Shown one piece after another: positions 17,281 through 25,730 of a stretch of DNA of 64,000 bases. The notes below the pieces were generated by a model. That model saw nothing but the letters and a program-made list of their open reading frames with translations. It made no database searches and was not told where the DNA came from. Every line of letters starts with the position of its first letter. Positions within the stretch are counted from its first letter, which is position 1. The position numbers and the translations under genes are program-made. Source of the DNA: GAS188 sp963794475. GTDB lineage: Bacteria > Pseudomonadota > Alphaproteobacteria > Rhizobiales > Beijerinckiaceae. The stretch lies in contig CAWCDW010000003.1 in assembly GCA_963794475.1 (NCBI GenBank), positions 868,001-932,000 on the forward strand, read 5' to 3'.

Positions 17281-18609
17281 ATGCGGCGAATGAAATCGAT
17301 CGGGCTCGTGGCGGGCATTGCCCTTTATGCCGGAGGTGCCGCGCCCGCGGCTCCCGCCGAAGACCAGATCTACGTGCCGCTTTTCACCTATCGGACCGGA
17401 CCGTTCTCGGGCTCGGGCATCCCGGTCGCGGACGGCATGCATGATTATCTCCAGATGCTGAATGAGCGCGACGGCGGCATCGGCGGCGTCAAGCTCGTCA
17501 TCGAGGAGTGCGAGACCGGCTACGACACCAAAAAAGGCATCGAATGCTACGATTCGGTGAAGGGTAAGAGCCCGGTGATGATCAACCCCTGGTCGACCGG
17601 CATCACGCTGCCGCTCATCCCCAAGGCCGCGGTGGACAAGATCCCGATCCTCTCCATGGCCTACGGGCTCTCGGCTTCGGCGGTCGGTGACACCTTCCCC
17701 TGGGTTTTCAACCCGCCCAACACCTATTGGGACGGGTTGTCGATGATCCTTCGCTACATCGCCGACAAGGAAGGCGGGCTCGACAAGCTTAAGGGCAAGA
17801 CCATTGGCTATCTCTACTTGGACGCCGGCTTCGGCAAGGAGCCGATTCCGATGTTCGACAGCTTCGCCAAGGACGTCGGCTTTACCTTGAAGATGTATCC
17901 GGTGGCCTTCGGCGACCTCCAGAACCAGTCCTCGCAATGGCTCAACGTGCGCCGCGACAAGCCCGACTACATGATCATGTATGGCTGGGGCGCGATGAAC
18001 GGCACCGCGGTGAAGGAGGCGGCGCGCATCAACTATCCGATGGACAAGTTCATCTCCATTTGGTGGCCGAGCGAGGAGGATGCACGCGGCGCCGGCGATG
18101 CGGCCAAGGGCTTCAAGATCCTGAACTGGCACGCGACGGGCGCCAATTTCCCGGCGATCCAGGACGTCATGAAATACGTGGTCGACACCGGGAAGAGCCA
18201 AGTCGGCTCGAAGGACAAGGTCGGCGAGGTGCTTTACGACCGCGGAGTCTACAACTCGGTGCTCATCGCCGAAGCGATCACGAACGCGCAAAAGCTCACC
18301 GGCAAGAAGGCCGTGACCGGAGAGGATGTGAGGCGCGGGCTCGAGACGATCAATTTGACGCCCGAACGCCTGAAGCAGCTCGGCTTCGAGGGTTTCACCG
18401 GCCCGTTGCAGATCAGCTGCGCCGACCACAACGGCCACCGCCCCACTTTCATGCAGGAGTGGGACGGGCAGAAATGGGTGAAGGTCTCCGGCGATCTGCC
18501 TTTCATGAGCGACAAGGTCATGCCGCTTCTTGATGCCGCCGCGAAGGATTATGCCGAGAAGAATGCAGGCTGGCCGAAGCGTAGCGAAGCCTGCGACAAG
18601 GCCTCTTGA
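17281..18609 (+). CDS. LivK-type ABC transporter substrate-binding protein
   Basis: 442 residues from the ATG at 17281, with a strong GGGAGG seven bases upstream. The signal peptide is MKSIGLVAGIALYAGGAAPAAPAE. The mature protein is a Peripla_BP_6 fold: YRTGPFSGSGIPVADGMHDY, then the disulfide-like pair CETGYDTKKGIEC, then the late CADHNGHRP. It should collect a branched-chain amino acid, urea-like or aromatic-acid ligand in the periplasm. The LivF-type ATPase starts 131 bases downstream. The permeases and the second ATPase are absent here and must lie elsewhere. Confidence 0.87.
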   Translation: MRRMKSIGLVAGIALYAGGAAPAAPAEDQIYVPLFTYRTGPFSGSGIPVADGMHDYLQMLNERDGGIGGVKLVIEECETGYDTKKGIECYDSVKGKSPVMINPWSTGITLPLIPKAAVDKIPILSMAYGLSASAVGDTFPWVFNPPNTYWDGLSMILRYIADKEGGLDKLKGKTIGYLYLDAGFGKEPIPMFDSFAKDVGFTLKMYPVAFGDLQNQSSQWLNVRRDKPDYMIMYGWGAMNGTAVKEAARINYPMDKFISIWWPSEEDARGAGDAAKGFKILNWHATGANFPAIQDVMKYVVDTGKSQVGSKDKVGEVLYDRGVYNSVLIAEAITNAQKLTGKKAVTGEDVRRGLETINLTPERLKQLGFEGFTGPLQISCADHNGHRPTFMQEWDGQKWVKVSGDLPFMSDKVMPLLDAAAKDYAEKNAGWPKRSEACDKAS

Positions 18610-18740
18610 GGCCGCGGTCAATAAGAGCCATCGGAGTTGACGCAAAGGCCGAAACGCGAGGTAATTTAGCCAACTCTCCGCTGTTGTGCGATCGTCGAGG
18701 GTTTCGCAAAATTTCGCGATTATGGGCAGGGGGATGCGAG

Positions 18741-19604
18741 ATGGATAGCCGTCTTATGTCTCCATCCCTCGCTGCCGGCGTCGAGGCCGCGATTTCCTCG
18801 GCGCGGCCCATCCTTCTCGTGAATAATATCGAGGTGATCTACAATCACGTGGTGCTGGTTTTAAAAGGCGTGTCGCTCACCGTGCCGCGCGGCGGCATCG
18901 TGGCGCTTCTCGGCGGCAATGGCGCCGGCAAGACCACCACCTTGAAGGCGATTTCCAATCTCGTGCACGCCGAGCGCGGCGAGGTCACCAAGGGGTCGAT
19001 CGAGTTCGATGGCGCGCGCGTCGAGAAGCTCACGCCCAGTGAACTCGTGCGGCGCGGCTGCGTCCAGGTGATGGAGGGCCGCCATTGCTTCGGCCATCTG
19101 ACGATCGAGGAGAATTTGCTGACCGGCGCCTTCACGCGCCGGGACGGGCGCGCCGCCATCAAGGCCGATATGGAGGCGATCTACGGCTATTTCCCCCGTC
19201 TCAAGGAACGACGCTTCGCGCTTGCCGGCTATACTTCCGGCGGGGAGCAGCAAATGTGCGCTCTCGGGCGCGCCATGATGGCGCGTCCGCGCTTGATCCT
19301 TCTCGACGAACCCTCGATGGGGCTTGCGCCGCGGATCGTCGAAGAGATTTTCGAGATCGTCCGCGTCTTGAACGCGCGCGAAGGCGTTTCTTTTCTCGTC
19401 GCCGAGCAGAACACCAATATGGCGCTCCGGCACGCGAGCCATGGGTATATCCTCGAGACCGGGCGTGTCGTCATGGATGGCGAGGCGCGGGCGCTTCGCG
19501 AAAATGAGGATGTGCGGGAATATTATCTCGGCATCGGCACAAAGGGCCGCAAAAGCTTCCGCGCGGTGAAAAGCTACAAGCGCCGCAAGAGGTGGCTGAG
19601 CTGA
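18741..19604 (+). CDS. livF: LivF-type ABC transporter ATP-binding protein
   Basis: 287 residues from the ATG at 18741 (MDSRLMSPSLAAG). The ATPase has Walker A LLGGNGAGKTTT (about 57-67), a signature loop TSGGEQQM, Walker B LILLDEPSMGLAP, and the switch region FLVAEQNTNMAL. A basic tail (SYKRRKRWLS) ends it, as in the LivF proteins of alphaproteobacteria. It should energise import of a branched-chain amino acid-like ligand together with the binding protein upstream. No LivG, LivH or LivM is present in the window. Confidence 0.87.
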   Translation: MDSRLMSPSLAAGVEAAISSARPILLVNNIEVIYNHVVLVLKGVSLTVPRGGIVALLGGNGAGKTTTLKAISNLVHAERGEVTKGSIEFDGARVEKLTPSELVRRGCVQVMEGRHCFGHLTIEENLLTGAFTRRDGRAAIKADMEAIYGYFPRLKERRFALAGYTSGGEQQMCALGRAMMARPRLILLDEPSMGLAPRIVEEIFEIVRVLNAREGVSFLVAEQNTNMALRHASHGYILETGRVVMDGEARALRENEDVREYYLGIGTKGRKSFRAVKSYKRRKRWLS

Positions 19605-19917
19605 GCTTGCCCCTGACGCATAAGCGTCGGAAACGGGTTTTCCCCGCGCCGGTGGTGAAGCTGGCGTTAACCTCGAAAGCGCATCTTGCCTTTCGCACGC
19701 CATGTCTTCGCCCTTTCTCCCTGCGAAGAAAAGCATGACAGGGCCGCGTTGCGGCGTGCGCTGGCGCGAATTTTGACATATCGGCTTTGGCGCATCATGA
19801 ACCAAGAGGTGATTGCCTCTTGTGAAGATGCACACGGGGCAGGATGCACATGGGGCGGAGTACCTCATGCCGGGCCACGGTCTTCTGTTTGGGTGATTCG
19901 CCGGGCGAGGAGAAGCG
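19605..19917. other. intergenic region before lptC, with a small hairpin
   Basis: About 310 bases. A short dyad GACGC-ATAA-GCGTC at 19615-19628 lies just after the livF stop and may contribute to termination, though no T-run follows directly. The rest holds no convincing gene. GAGGAGAAGCG precedes the lptC ATG. Confidence 0.4.
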
Positions 19918-20658
19918 ATGACGATGGTCACGATGCGCCCCCTGCCCGGGCGCCTCGAGATGAGGGAAAGCGGGCGCGCCAAAGTCTCCGGCGCGCGCGT
20001 CTTTGCGCGCGCGGCACGACATTCGGCGCAGGTCCGCTTCTTGCGCAGGGCCATCCCGATCGGCGTTCTGGTGGCGGTCTCGGCGCTTTTGGCCGTGTGG
20101 CTTTTCGATCCTTTCCGGCAGGTGTTCCCGAATTTCAGCGTGCAGGGCGTCGATCTCTCCTCTTCCCAGGTGGTCATGGAGATGCCCAAGCTATCGGGGT
20201 TCAAGAAGGACAGCCGCCCTTACGAGGTCGTCGCCAAATCGGCGATCCAGGACGTGAGCAAGCCTTCCGTCATCAACCTCATCGACATGGACGCCCATCT
20301 CGTGATGAGCGATGGCCAGGCCGCCAATCTGAAGGCGAGGAAAGGCGTCTACGACACGCAGAACGAGACGCTCGAGGTGAAGGACGACGTCAAGATCAAG
20401 ACGACCAACGGCTATGATATCAGCCTCGAAAACGCGTATATGAAGTTCAAATCCGGCGATATCACCTCCGATCGCCCGGTGAACGCCAAGATGAGTGGCG
20501 GCGAGATCAATGCCGATTCGGTCGAGATGATCGACAATGGCAAGCGGGTGACTTTCATCGGCAATGTGCATTCAAGGCTCGATTCGTCCACGGAGCGGTT
20601 GGGAGCGGCGGCAGGCGCCAAGGAGAAAGGGACCGCGAAGGAGCCCGGGCAGCCATGA
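19918..20658 (+). CDS. lptC: LPS export system inner-membrane/periplasmic protein LptC
   Basis: 246 residues. A basic N-terminus is followed by one transmembrane segment (about 44-62, RAIPIGVLVAVSALLAVWLF). The periplasmic beta-jellyroll has repeated patterns such as NLIDMDAHLVMSDGQAANLK and KARKGVYDTQNETLEV. LptC relays lipopolysaccharide from LptB2FG to LptA across the periplasm. The stop overlaps the lptA start (ATGA at 20655), so translation is coupled. GGAGAAGCG precedes the ATG. Confidence 0.9.
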   Translation: MTMVTMRPLPGRLEMRESGRAKVSGARVFARAARHSAQVRFLRRAIPIGVLVAVSALLAVWLFDPFRQVFPNFSVQGVDLSSSQVVMEMPKLSGFKKDSRPYEVVAKSAIQDVSKPSVINLIDMDAHLVMSDGQAANLKARKGVYDTQNETLEVKDDVKIKTTNGYDISLENAYMKFKSGDITSDRPVNAKMSGGEINADSVEMIDNGKRVTFIGNVHSRLDSSTERLGAAAGAKEKGTAKEPGQP

Positions 20659-21500
20659 GCGCATCTTCGAGCGTTCCGCCTTCGGCCGGCAGCGGCGCAA
20701 GGAGCAAAAGCGGGGCGATCCTCTTTCTCGCGGGGCTTCTGGTCGCGGGCTTTGCCGCACCCGCGGCGAGCGCGCCGCCCGCCGTGCCCTCCACGACGAG
20801 CAGCGCGAGCAAGCCGGCGGCCGCGCCCGGCAAGCCGGCGGCGGACGCAGCGAGCGCCGTACCCTTCGGCACGAAATCCAAAGAACCGATCTACATCACC
20901 TCCGACCGCCTCGATATTTACGACAAGGAGGGCCGCGCGGTTTATTCGGGCGCAAGCGGGGTCGTGGCGACGCAAGGGGCGAGCAAGCTCGTCGGCACGG
21001 AACTCACCGCCTTTTACGATCGCCAGCACGAAAATGGCGACAAGCCGGCGGAAGGCCAGCCGCAGCCACAAGGCACCGCCGGAACGCAAGTGAAGCGCAT
21101 TCTGGTCAAGGGTCCCGTGAGCGTGGTCCAGAACGATCAGGTCGCAACCGGCGACAATGGCGAATTCGACCGCGTGCAGAACATCGTCACGTTGACCGGC
21201 CATGTTTCCTTGACGCAAGGCGCGGATGTCACGACCGGCGACAAGCTGATCTATGACCTCAACACCGGCGTAGCAAACGTGTTTTCGGGGCCCGGAACAC
21301 CCGTGAAGTCCCTTTTCGTGCAAGGAAGCCAGCCGGGCGAGGCAAAACCGGCGAGCCCGCAAAAGACGCCCCCGGGCAAGCCTGCCCCCGCAAGCACGAG
21401 CAAGCCGCCGGCGAAACCTGTTGCCGCCAAAGCTTCGCCGACCAAGGCTGTCTCGGCCAAGAGCGGGACTTCCACGCCCGCGAAGGCCGTTGAGCCCTGA
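20655..21500 (+). CDS. lptA: LPS transport periplasmic protein LptA (OstA-like)
   Basis: 281 residues. A hydrophobic signal segment (GAILFLAGLLVAGFAAPAASA, cut in two: GAILFLAGLL then VAGFAAPAASA) is followed by an Ala/Pro/Lys-rich linker. The OstA/LptA beta-jellyroll runs from about residue 78 to 215: PIYITSDRLDIYDKEGRAVY, ILVKGPVSVVQNDQ, TGHVSLTQGADVTTGDK. A long low-complexity Pro/Ala/Lys tail ends the protein. It bridges LPS across the periplasm. The start overlaps lptC by four bases. The linker and tail make it longer than enterobacterial LptA. Confidence 0.88.
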   Translation: MSASSSVPPSAGSGARSKSGAILFLAGLLVAGFAAPAASAPPAVPSTTSSASKPAAAPGKPAADAASAVPFGTKSKEPIYITSDRLDIYDKEGRAVYSGASGVVATQGASKLVGTELTAFYDRQHENGDKPAEGQPQPQGTAGTQVKRILVKGPVSVVQNDQVATGDNGEFDRVQNIVTLTGHVSLTQGADVTTGDKLIYDLNTGVANVFSGPGTPVKSLFVQGSQPGEAKPASPQKTPPGKPAPASTSKPPAKPVAAKASPTKAVSAKSGTSTPAKAVEP

Positions 21501-21571
21501 TGACAGCGAATTAATTAGGCCGGCCGCGCTGATTATGCTCAATACGCCGCCGAAATCGGTGCAACGGGGGT

Positions 21572-21609
21572 GTGATTCACAAAAACAAGCTCGTTTTTGT
21601 GAAGATCAC
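21572..21609. other. strong hairpin between lptA and lptB
   Basis: An 11-bp perfect stem, TTCACAAAAAC / GTTTTTGTGAA (21576-21586 and 21593-21603), has a 6-base loop. It extends outward as GTGAT / ATCAC with one bulged base. The AT-rich stem with an internal T-run could attenuate readthrough from lptA into lptB. This function is inferred from position only. Confidence 0.5.
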
Positions 21610-21680
21610 CCGATTGATCGATAACAACGGTATAAGGTCGCGACGGGCCGGAGTGCGTCGGCCTGTGAGAAGAGACAAGT

Positions 21681-21709
21681 TTCCGAGAAGCGCTCCGCGC
21701 TATTCGGAA
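21681..21709. other. second hairpin before lptB
   Basis: The arms TTCCGA...AGCGC and GCGCT...TCGGAA flank TCC, with a small internal mismatch. Short A and T runs follow (AAAAAGCAGATTTTT). It could be a terminator or part of the lptB leader. Confidence 0.4.
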
Positions 21710-21755
21710 AAAGCAGATTTTTGCCCCTCGGGGCCATCACGCATCGGAAAACGGT

Positions 21756-22631
21756 TTGCTCGATCGCCTCTCATCCTTCATCCCGCGCCGTGCCGCCTCC
21801 ACTGAGGCCGGCCCCGGGGAGGGTGCGGCGGGTGCCGCCTCGGCGGCGCCGGACGGCGTCGATCCCGCATTGGGAGCTTCCGCCCCGCAATTCAGCCTTA
21901 TGGCGAGGGATGGCTTTCTTACGATCGAGGGGCTCGAGAAGAGCTTCGGCGCGCGCAAGGTCGTGGAACATGTCAGCATCGAATTGATGCGCGGGGAGGC
22001 GGTCGGGCTTCTCGGCCCGAACGGCGCGGGCAAGACGACTGTTTTCTACATGATCACCGGTCTCCTCGCGCCGGACGCCGGACACATCTATCTCGACGGG
22101 CACGATGTGACGCAGCTGCCGATGTATCGCCGCGCCCGGCTCGGTGTCGGCTATTTGCCCCAGGAAGCGTCGATCTTCCGCGGCCTCAATGTCGAGGACA
22201 ATGTGCGCGCCGTGCTCGAGGTGATCGAACCCGACAAGACGCGACGCCGACGCGAGCTCGATGCGCTGCTCGAGGAATTCAACATCGCGCGCCTGCGCAA
22301 GACGCCTTCGATCGCGCTTTCCGGCGGTGAGAGGCGACGTTGCGAGATCGCTCGCGCGCTCGCCGGGCGACCCAATTACATGCTGCTCGACGAGCCCTTC
22401 GCCGGCATCGATCCGATCGCGGTGGGCGACATCCAGGAGCTCGTGCGCCACCTCAAGGGCCGCGGCATCGGCGTGCTGATCACGGACCATAATGTGCGCG
22501 AGACGCTCGGCCTCATCGACCGCGCCTATATCATCCACGCCGGGCGCGTGCTCATGGAGGGCTCGGCCGACGACGTCGTCTCCCACGCGGAAGTGCGGCG
22601 GCTCTATCTCGGTGAAGATTTCCGCCTGTAA
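21756..22631 (+). CDS. lptB: LPS export ABC transporter ATP-binding protein LptB
   Basis: 291 residues from a TTG at 21756; an ATG at 21900 would give a 243-residue protein matching the core family. The ATPase has GLLGPNGAGKTTVFYMITG, VGYLPQEASIFRGL, the signature LSGGERRRCEIARAL, Walker B YMLLDEPFAGIDPIA and the switch ITDHNVRETL. It ends RLYLGEDFRL, as in LptB. It drives LPS extraction from the inner membrane with LptF and LptG. The Ala/Gly-rich N-terminal extension is common in this group but not proven. rpoN, the usual next gene in many proteobacteria, is missing here; a convergent gene follows. Confidence 0.92.
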   Translation: MLDRLSSFIPRRAASTEAGPGEGAAGAASAAPDGVDPALGASAPQFSLMARDGFLTIEGLEKSFGARKVVEHVSIELMRGEAVGLLGPNGAGKTTVFYMITGLLAPDAGHIYLDGHDVTQLPMYRRARLGVGYLPQEASIFRGLNVEDNVRAVLEVIEPDKTRRRRELDALLEEFNIARLRKTPSIALSGGERRRCEIARALAGRPNYMLLDEPFAGIDPIAVGDIQELVRHLKGRGIGVLITDHNVRETLGLIDRAYIIHAGRVLMEGSADDVVSHAEVRRLYLGEDFRL

Positions 22632-22655
22632 GCAGGCGCCGAAAAACAGCGCTTC

Positions 22656-23522
22656 TCAGCTCGCCGCCCTGGCGCCGATCGCGGTTTCGAGCGCGCGCAT
22701 ATCGGTCACGATCGTCACCGTGAAAGGGATGTCGGCGGCCCGGTCCACTCGTTTGGGATGGTCGAGCAGCGGCAGCCGCACATCGCCCGTTCCGCGGTTT
22801 GCGACGGGCGCGCCGAAAAGCCAGTTCTCCGGCCCCTCGACGAAAATGTCGAGCACATGCTCGCCATTGGCGAGATCGAGGACGAGCGCCAGGGACGGAT
22901 CAGCGGAGCCGAGCGCAAGCATCGCCGCGTTCGGCCGGTCAAGGCCGAGCGCCGCGGGCGCGACGCGCTTCGGCACCTCGCGGCCCGCCGCCTCGATCAA
23001 AGCGGAATAGAGACCTTCCGGCAGGTCGGGCAGCAAGGTGAGCGCGGCTTCTCCCTTTTCGGGCACGCAAATCGTCTTGCAGGCGGCGTAATTGAGGGAA
23101 AGGACAAGTCCGACCGGTTTTTTCGCATCCGTCGCGGTGATGCGAAGCGGCAGCACGAGGTTGTCGCCCGTATAGCCGATCACAAAAACGCCTTCCTCCT
23201 CCAGCCGCTTCGGCGCCGGCCAATCGGGCGTGACGGCCGCGAGATTCTGCGAGGCGGACCAGTCGAATACCGGAGGCACGCCGGCGGCGCCCGGCATGCG
23301 CCAGTAGGTCCTGAAACCCGGCTCAAGCGCAATCTCGATGCCGGCGGCAAAAGCTTGGTTCCGCTCGAGCGGCGCACCGCGGACGAGGCGCATGCGCGCC
23401 CCGAGTCCGACGGACCAGGGGGAAGCGGGAGGCGAAGTCTCTGCCATCGCGGCGCGCGAAGGGAGCGTCGCCGCGAGGACGGCGCTTGCCGCGCCGAGCA
23501 CCATGTGACGCCTTGTGATCAT
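22656..23522 (-). CDS. secreted DsbD N-terminal-domain (DsbD-alpha-like) protein
   Basis: 288 residues with a Tat/Sec-like signal (MITRRHMVLGAASAVLAATL, ending at about residue 27). The mature domain resembles the periplasmic alpha domain of DsbD without the membrane or thioredoxin parts. It has FRTYWRMPGAAGVPPVFDW, VFVIGYTGDNLVLPL and LNYAACKTICVPEKGE with two cysteines four residues apart. It may exchange disulfides or electrons in the periplasm. It is divergent from yqgE, an arrangement I recall as recurrent in alphaproteobacteria. Confidence 0.8.
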   Translation of the reverse strand: MITRRHMVLGAASAVLAATLPSRAAMAETSPPASPWSVGLGARMRLVRGAPLERNQAFAAGIEIALEPGFRTYWRMPGAAGVPPVFDWSASQNLAAVTPDWPAPKRLEEEGVFVIGYTGDNLVLPLRITATDAKKPVGLVLSLNYAACKTICVPEKGEAALTLLPDLPEGLYSALIEAAGREVPKRVAPAALGLDRPNAAMLALGSADPSLALVLDLANGEHVLDIFVEGPENWLFGAPVANRGTGDVRLPLLDHPKRVDRAADIPFTVTIVTDMRALETAIGARAAS

Positions 23523-23677
23523 GCGTCACCTCTACCTGACGATCATGTCAAAAAGCGAGCCACGATCGCGTGACCGCATCTGCGTTTCTCGTTCAATCCT
23601 GCTCAAAAACGAGATGGAATCGGCTTGCTAACGAGTTCGCGGGTTGAAAATTCCGCTGCGATGCCTAGCATTCTTCT

Positions 23678-24289
23678 ATGACCCGGCGCCTCCAGAAACG
23701 ACGTGGCGAGAGCTTCTATCTCGACGGCCAGGTTTTGGTCGCCATGCCGAGCCTCGCGGACGAGCGCTTCGCCAAGAGCGTCATCTACCTTTGCGCCCAT
23801 TCGCAAGAAGGGGCGATGGGCATCGTCATCAACAAGCCGGCCTCGCATATCGTGTTCCGCAAGCTTCTGGTGCAATTGCAGATCATCGATGATGGGGAGA
23901 GCATCCGGCTGCCCGCCGGCGCCGAGGGGATCGAGGTGTTGCAAGGCGGCCCCGTCGACAAGGCGCGAGGCTTCGTGCTCCATTCGGCCGATTTCTTCAT
24001 CAAGGATACGACCTTGTCGATCGACGAGCGGATGTGCCTCACCGCCACGGTCGATGTCCTGCGCGCCATCGCGAAGGGCGAGGGGCCCCATCGCGCCGCG
24101 CTCGCGCTCGGCTATGCGGGCTGGGCGCCGGGCCAGCTCGAAACCGAGATCCGGGCGAATAGCTGGCTCTCCTCGCCCGCCTCGCCCGACCTCATTTTCG
24201 ATACGCCGGCCGAATCGCGCTACGACGTGGTGATGCGCCGGCTCGGCATCGATCCGGCGATGCTGTCGAGCACTGCCGGACGGGCATAG
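23678..24289 (+). CDS. YqgE/AlgH family protein (UPF0301)
   Basis: 203 residues. The full domain is present: FLDGQVLVAMPSL-like start (YLDGQVLVAMPSLADERFAK), GAMGIVINKP, LQGGPVDKARGFVLHS, ALGYAGWAPGQLETEI, and WLSSPASPDLIFD near the end. The cytosolic family has no confirmed biochemical role. It was once linked to alginate regulation, and it often sits near DsbD-like or ruvX genes. It is divergent from the DsbD-N gene, with 155 bases between them holding both promoters. Confidence 0.9.
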   Translation: MTRRLQKRRGESFYLDGQVLVAMPSLADERFAKSVIYLCAHSQEGAMGIVINKPASHIVFRKLLVQLQIIDDGESIRLPAGAEGIEVLQGGPVDKARGFVLHSADFFIKDTTLSIDERMCLTATVDVLRAIAKGEGPHRAALALGYAGWAPGQLETEIRANSWLSSPASPDLIFDTPAESRYDVVMRRLGIDPAMLSSTAGRA

Positions 24290-24397
24290 AGCGTGATCCG
24301 CATAATTTCAGGTGCGTTCATACGGAAAAAGGGAGTGATGCGGCGCCAGGGCGTGGCGGCCGCCAACAGGCGTCGGGCGTCGGCGGAGTTTCGCTAG

Positions 24398-25000
24398 ATG
24401 TCGGCTCCGATCGGCTCCGAGATCGAACGCCTCATCCAATTGCTGGCGCGCCTGCCGGGCCTCGGCCCGCGCTCGGCACGCCGCGCCGCCCTGCATTTGA
24501 TCCGCAAGCGGGAAGCCTTGCTCGCTCCGCTCGCCGAGGCGCTCAAGGTGGCCGCCGAGCGCATCGTCATTTGTCCCGTCTGCAACAATGTGGACACAAG
24601 GGCGCCGTGCGGCATTTGCGAGGACGGGCGTCGCGACAAAAGCTTGCTCGTCGTTGTCGCCGACGTCGGCGATCTTTGGGCGCTCGAACGGGCGGGCACC
24701 TTGCGGGCCCGCTACCATGTGCTCGGCGGCACGCTCTCGCCGCTCGATGGCATCGGCCCGAAGGAGCTCGGCATCGAGCGCCTCGTCACCCGCGTGGCCG
24801 AAGGCGAAATCCAGGAAGTGGTGCTGGCGCTCAACGCCACGGTCGACGGTCAGACGACGGCCCATTACATCACCGACGCCTTGGCGCCCCTCGGCATAAA
24901 GGTGACGCGGCTCGCCCATGGCGTGCCGGTCGGCGGCGAGCTCGACTATCTCGACGAGGGTACGCTCGCCGCGGCCTTGCGGGCTCGCACGGCGATGTAG
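24398..25000 (+). CDS. recR: recombination mediator protein RecR
   Basis: 200 residues, full family length. An N-terminal helix-hairpin-helix (LLARLPGLGPRSARRAALHL) is followed by a zinc finger with Cys59, Cys62, Cys71 and Cys74 (CPVCNNVDTRAPCGIC). The Toprim part contains LVVVADVGDLWALE and the ATVDGQTTAHYI segment. RecR loads RecA in RecF-pathway repair with RecO and RecF. The usual dnaX and ybaB neighbours are absent upstream. The stop codon lies in a short tandem repeat, and the next gene, tupB, converges. Confidence 0.94.
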   Translation: MSAPIGSEIERLIQLLARLPGLGPRSARRAALHLIRKREALLAPLAEALKVAAERIVICPVCNNVDTRAPCGICEDGRRDKSLLVVVADVGDLWALERAGTLRARYHVLGGTLSPLDGIGPKELGIERLVTRVAEGEIQEVVLALNATVDGQTTAHYITDALAPLGIKVTRLAHGVPVGGELDYLDEGTLAAALRARTAM

Positions 25001-25035
25001 CGACACAGCGATGTAGCGGCACAGCGATTGCGGCT
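24988..25035. repeat. 16-bp tandem repeat over the recR stop codon
   Basis: Two near-identical units (CACGGCGATGTAGCGA at 24988-25003 and CACAGCGATGTAGCGG at 25004-25019) and a third diverged unit to 25035. The TAG stop of recR lies in the first unit. Confidence 0.7.
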
Positions 25036-25730
25036 CACTTTCGCCAGGCGCGCGCCAGGAGAAAAGCGATGGCATTCACCGCGACCGACAAGGCGATGAG
25101 CACCATGCCGAGCGCGAGCGCGAGCGCCAGCTCTCCCTTGCTCGTCTCGAGCGCGATCGCCGTCGTCATCGTGCGCGTGTAGCCGCGAATATTACCGCCG
25201 ACCACGATGATGGCGCCCACCTCCGAGATGGCGCGCCCGAAGGCGGTGAGAAAGATGGTGAGCATCGAGGCTCTGCCGATCGCCAGGATGATGGCGACCG
25301 AGCGCGGCGCCGAGGCGCCGTCCACCATGAGCGCTCCGCCATATTGCGTCCAGAGCCCGTCGGCGAAGCGATGCGTCAGAGCGACGACGATGGGCGTGAG
25401 CAAGATGAGCTGCGCGATGATCATCGCGAAGGGCGTGAACAGAAGGCCGAATTGCCCGAGCGGACCGGAGCGTGACAGGGCGAGGTAGACGCAAAGTCCG
25501 ACGACGACCGGCGGCAGGCCGAGAAGCGCGTTGCTCGCCAGGATGAGCCCGGCGCGCCCGCGAAATCTCGAGATCGCCAGCGCTGCCCCGATCGGCGCTC
25601 CGACGATGAGCGAGGCGATCGTCGCCGTGAGGCTCACGCCGAGAGAAAGGCCGATAATGCCCAAGAGTTCCTCGTCACCCCGCCCGATCAAGCCGAGCGC
25701 GAGCGCGAAAGCGCGGCTCACCTCATGCAT
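25035..25730 (-). CDS. tupB: tungstate-type ABC transporter permease TupB
   Basis: 231 residues from the ATG at 25728-25730 (MHEVSRAFALALGLIGRGDE). The longer open frame reads a different, unrelated peptide. About five membrane helices are present. Segments characteristic of TupB-type permeases are LASNALLGLPPVVVGLCVYL, SRSGPLGQFGLLFTP and ISEVGAIIVVGGNIRGYTR followed by MTTAIALETSKGELALALAL. It imports tungstate (or possibly molybdate) with TupA and TupC. TupA is encoded 2.9 kb away on the same strand (28628-29461), and no TupC ATPase lies beside it. The start codon overlaps the end of a small upstream frame. Confidence 0.88.
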   Translation of the reverse strand: MHEVSRAFALALGLIGRGDEELLGIIGLSLGVSLTATIASLIVGAPIGAALAISRFRGRAGLILASNALLGLPPVVVGLCVYLALSRSGPLGQFGLLFTPFAMIIAQLILLTPIVVALTHRFADGLWTQYGGALMVDGASAPRSVAIILAIGRASMLTIFLTAFGRAISEVGAIIVVGGNIRGYTRTMTTAIALETSKGELALALALGMVLIALSVAVNAIAFLLARAWRK

